Shown here piece after piece: positions 12,993 to 14,463 of a stretch of 14,463 bases of DNA. The notes beneath the pieces were generated by a model, which did no database searches, was not told the DNA's origin, and saw only the letters and a program-made list of their open reading frames with translations. A program made the translations under genes and the position numbers. This DNA is from Hyphococcus sp. (GTDB lineage: Bacteria > Pseudomonadota > Alphaproteobacteria > Caulobacterales > Parvularculaceae): positions 1 through 14,463 of the forward strand of contig BQJH01000046.1 of NCBI GenBank assembly GCA_021604605.1. Direction: 5' to 3'. Each line of letters starts with the position of its first letter. Within the stretch, counting starts at the first letter, position 1.

Positions 12993-14150
12993 ATGACTTT
13001 TGTACGGATTTCTGCGTTGGCGACATTATCTTTAGCGCTTGCTGCGTGCGGCTCGCACAGTGCAGCGCCGATTGTTTACGGGAACGATCCCGGCCATCAG
13101 GCGCGGGTTTATAATTCGCCTCAGCAACAGGTTTACAGAACGCCAGCGGCCTCGCATCAAGCAGCGCCAACGCCTGTTCGAACAGCAGCGGTTGAGCCGG
13201 TGCAGTTACAGCCAGTTTCCGCTGTTTACTTATCAGACGAGGCAAGACCGCAAGCAAGAAAAGTAAGCGCCAGTAACGACAGCACGCTTATCTCGGTTCG
13301 CCATGGCGATACGGTTTATGGAATTGGGCGACGCTATAATGTGCCGCCAAAAGCGATTATCGCGGCGAACCGGTTAAGGGCGCCTTATGCGTTATCCGTT
13401 GGGCAGACACTGAAGTTGCCGAATGTTGTGCAGCATGCTTCTCCAGTCAAAAGTCAGAAAAAAATTGTCGCCCGTAATATCCTTTATCAGGTGCGGGCAG
13501 GAGACACGCTCTATTCGATCTCGCGCAATGCAAAGGTGTCAGCGAAAGCGATTGCCCAGGCTAATGGTTTAACTCATCCCTATCGATTGAGTTTAGGTCA
13601 GCAGGTTTTAATTCCGCAGGCGCCCGTCGACAACAATCTATATGCTGGTTCACGCAACAACGCGACGAAACCGCAAAAGATTGCACAGGCGAAGCAAACG
13701 TCGCAGCCGCGTAATGTTGCTGAATTAACGAAGAATGTATCTTACACGCCAACTAAACCGGTCTCGCCGGAAAGTTTCTTTGACTGGCCGGTTACAGGCA
13801 AAGTGATTGCCTCATACGGAACGGTTGATCTTGGCCGACGCAATGATGGTGTTAATATCGCAGCCCCAATCGGTACGCCGGTGCGGGCTTCTGCTGATGG
13901 CGAAGTTGTCTATCGCGGGTCGGAGCTCGATGGCTTCGGCAATCTTCTGTTGGTCAAACATACAGACGGTTATGTAACAGCTTACGCTCACAATGATGCG
14001 ATGCTTGTTAAAAAAGGCGCCCGCGTGCGCAAAGGACAAGTGATTGCAAAAGTTGGGCAGACCGGCGCCGTGTCTTCACCACAGCTGCATTTTGAAGTCC
14101 GGAAAGACTTGAAAGCGATCGACCCGGTTGCGTTGCTCGGTTCTAAGTAA
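12993..14150 (+). CDS. nlpD: LysM/LytM (M23-like) lipoprotein, NlpD/DipM-type amidase activator
   Basis: A 385-aa envelope protein. MTFVRISALATLSLALAACG is a lipoprotein signal with lipobox LAAC, lipidated Cys at 19. A Gln/Ala/Pro-rich linker leads to LysM 1 (about 99-143, SVRHGDTVYGIGRRYNVPP ... LSVGQTLKLP) and LysM 2 (about 163-208, YQVRAGDTLYSISRNAKVS ... LSLGQQVLIP), which bind peptidoglycan. A second linker leads to a LytM/M23 domain (about 265-378). Active LytM enzymes have HxxxD as the first zinc ligands; here the site reads GRRNDGVNIAAP, with Asn 284 and Asn 288 replacing both, while H333 (AYAHND) and H366 (LHFEVR) remain. It is therefore probably not a peptidase but an activator of septal amidases, as NlpD and EnvC are. 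Position after surE matches Caulobacter dipM as I remember it. It likely has its own CtrA-linked promoter. Confidence 0.88.
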   Translation: MTFVRISALATLSLALAACGSHSAAPIVYGNDPGHQARVYNSPQQQVYRTPAASHQAAPTPVRTAAVEPVQLQPVSAVYLSDEARPQARKVSASNDSTLISVRHGDTVYGIGRRYNVPPKAIIAANRLRAPYALSVGQTLKLPNVVQHASPVKSQKKIVARNILYQVRAGDTLYSISRNAKVSAKAIAQANGLTHPYRLSLGQQVLIPQAPVDNNLYAGSRNNATKPQKIAQAKQTSQPRNVAELTKNVSYTPTKPVSPESFFDWPVTGKVIASYGTVDLGRRNDGVNIAAPIGTPVRASADGEVVYRGSELDGFGNLLLVKHTDGYVTAYAHNDAMLVKKGARVRKGQVIAKVGQTGAVSSPQLHFEVRKDLKAIDPVALLGSK

Positions 14151-14211
14151 AGAGCGCTTAAGGGAGGGGTCCCAGGCAAACAAGACAAGAAAGTATCATG
14201 CGTAAATATTG

Positions 14212-14241
14212 GCGGGCCCTTCGTGGCCCGCTTTTTCTTTT
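14212..14241 (+). terminator. Rho-independent terminator after the LysM/LytM gene
   Basis: GCGGGCC (14212-14218), loop CTTCGT, GGCCCGC (14225-14231) give a perfect 7-bp, fully G-C stem followed at once by TTTTTCTTTT. It lies 61 bases after the stop at 14150 and only 10 bases before the end of the convergent gene. In the opposite direction no T-run follows the stem, so it should act mainly on the forward strand. Confidence 0.9.
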
Positions 14242-14251
14242 AAGGGTTTCT

Positions 14252-14463
14252 CTACCCGATTTTGCCGGGTCGGCTGGCGATTAAGCGCCGCGCAAGAAAC
14301 TCCGGTGTGGCTGGTAAAAGACCTTCCGAGATAAACGGCGTTTCTGAAAAATGGGCGAGCCCTAACTCGCCTTCAAAGGCGGCGCAAAGCCCAGCGCCGA
14401 CGCGTTTGGTAGCGTCAAACTTGGTCAGGATACATCGCCTCACGCCAATCTCGCGGAAGGCTT
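14252..14463 (-). CDS. flhF: FlhF-like SRP-family GTPase, C-terminal fragment (cut by window edge)
   Basis: The reverse-strand frame is open from the right window edge (first full codon at 14461) to TAG at 14252-14254, giving about 69 residues. GVRRCILTKFDATKRVGAG contains the TKxD guanine-specificity motif of SRP-type GTPases, and the following GLCAAFEGELGLAHFSETPF and LLPATPEFLARRLI fit the end of the G domain. The spacing (TKxDA..R.GA.L) is closer to FlhF, which positions the polar flagellum, than to Ffh or FtsY, whose TKLDG is followed by AKGG. The GTG at 14441-14443 is internal. The fragment converges on the LysM/LytM gene. Other SRP-like GTPases remain possible because the P-loop is outside the window. 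Confidence 0.62.
   Translation of the reverse strand, partial: AFREIGVRRCILTKFDATKRVGAGLCAAFEGELGLAHFSETPFISEGLLPATPEFLARRLIASRPGKIG

Noticed and set aside
14198..14284. 28-codon ORF MRKYWRALRGPLF... after the LysM/LytM gene
   Set aside because: It runs across the terminator hairpin and into the convergent gene, with no good ribosome binding site.
1..14463. CRISPR array, prophage, transposon, tRNA or rRNA
   Set aside because: No regularly spaced short repeats, integrase, transposase, phage structural genes or RNA gene signatures were seen on either strand.

Overview
The window reads as a chromosomal segment of an alphaproteobacterium. The main evidence is the block dgt - SPOR protein - nagZ - scpA - scpB - tatA - tatB - tatC - serS - surE - LysM/LytM protein, a gene order I know from Caulobacter and rhizobial relatives. 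A perfect CtrA-type box (TTAA-N7-TTAAC) upstream of the last gene and palindromic ATCCCGGA/TCCGGGAT repeats fit the same group. Family-level placement (Caulobacterales/Hyphomonadaceae/Parvularculaceae-like) is only a guess. Base composition looks moderately GC-rich and even throughout; I see no transposase, integrase, tRNA, rRNA or CRISPR array.

Layout. (1) 1-3177: fatty-acid beta-oxidation pair, a 5'-truncated thiolase and a complete FadB-type multifunctional protein. (2) 3178-3990: a mostly non-coding stretch of about 800 bases. It holds a composite palindromic element, two smaller palindromes, a reverse-strand fragment of a VOC/glyoxalase gene with one palindrome inside its open frame, and a possible 34-aa ORF whose stop overlaps the dgt start. 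(3) 3991-6113: dgt (dGTP triphosphohydrolase) and a membrane-anchored SPOR protein. (4) 6114-6369: a tandem 116-bp duplication. Each copy carries the beginning of nagZ and forms a 38-39-codon Cys-rich mini-ORF, chained through TAATG overlaps into nagZ. (5) 6370-9224: nagZ and the segregation genes scpA and scpB. (6) 9301-10784: the twin-arginine translocase tatABC. (7) 10841-12899: serS and surE. (8) 12993-14150: a lipoprotein with two LysM domains and a zinc-site-degenerate LytM domain (NlpD/DipM type), preceded by the CtrA box and followed by a strong intrinsic terminator. (9) 14252-14463, reverse strand: C-terminal end of an FlhF-like SRP-family GTPase, cut by the window edge.

How the genes work together. 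The central block is housekeeping and cell-cycle oriented: nucleotide-pool control, muropeptide recycling (NagZ), septal peptidoglycan (SPOR, LysM/LytM), chromosome segregation (ScpAB), and Tat export, which in many bacteria carries septal amidases across the membrane. Two genes I would expect in this order, argS between dgt and the SPOR gene and pcm after surE, are absent. The most unusual item is the duplicated mini-gene array in front of nagZ. The most informative regulatory item is the CtrA box.
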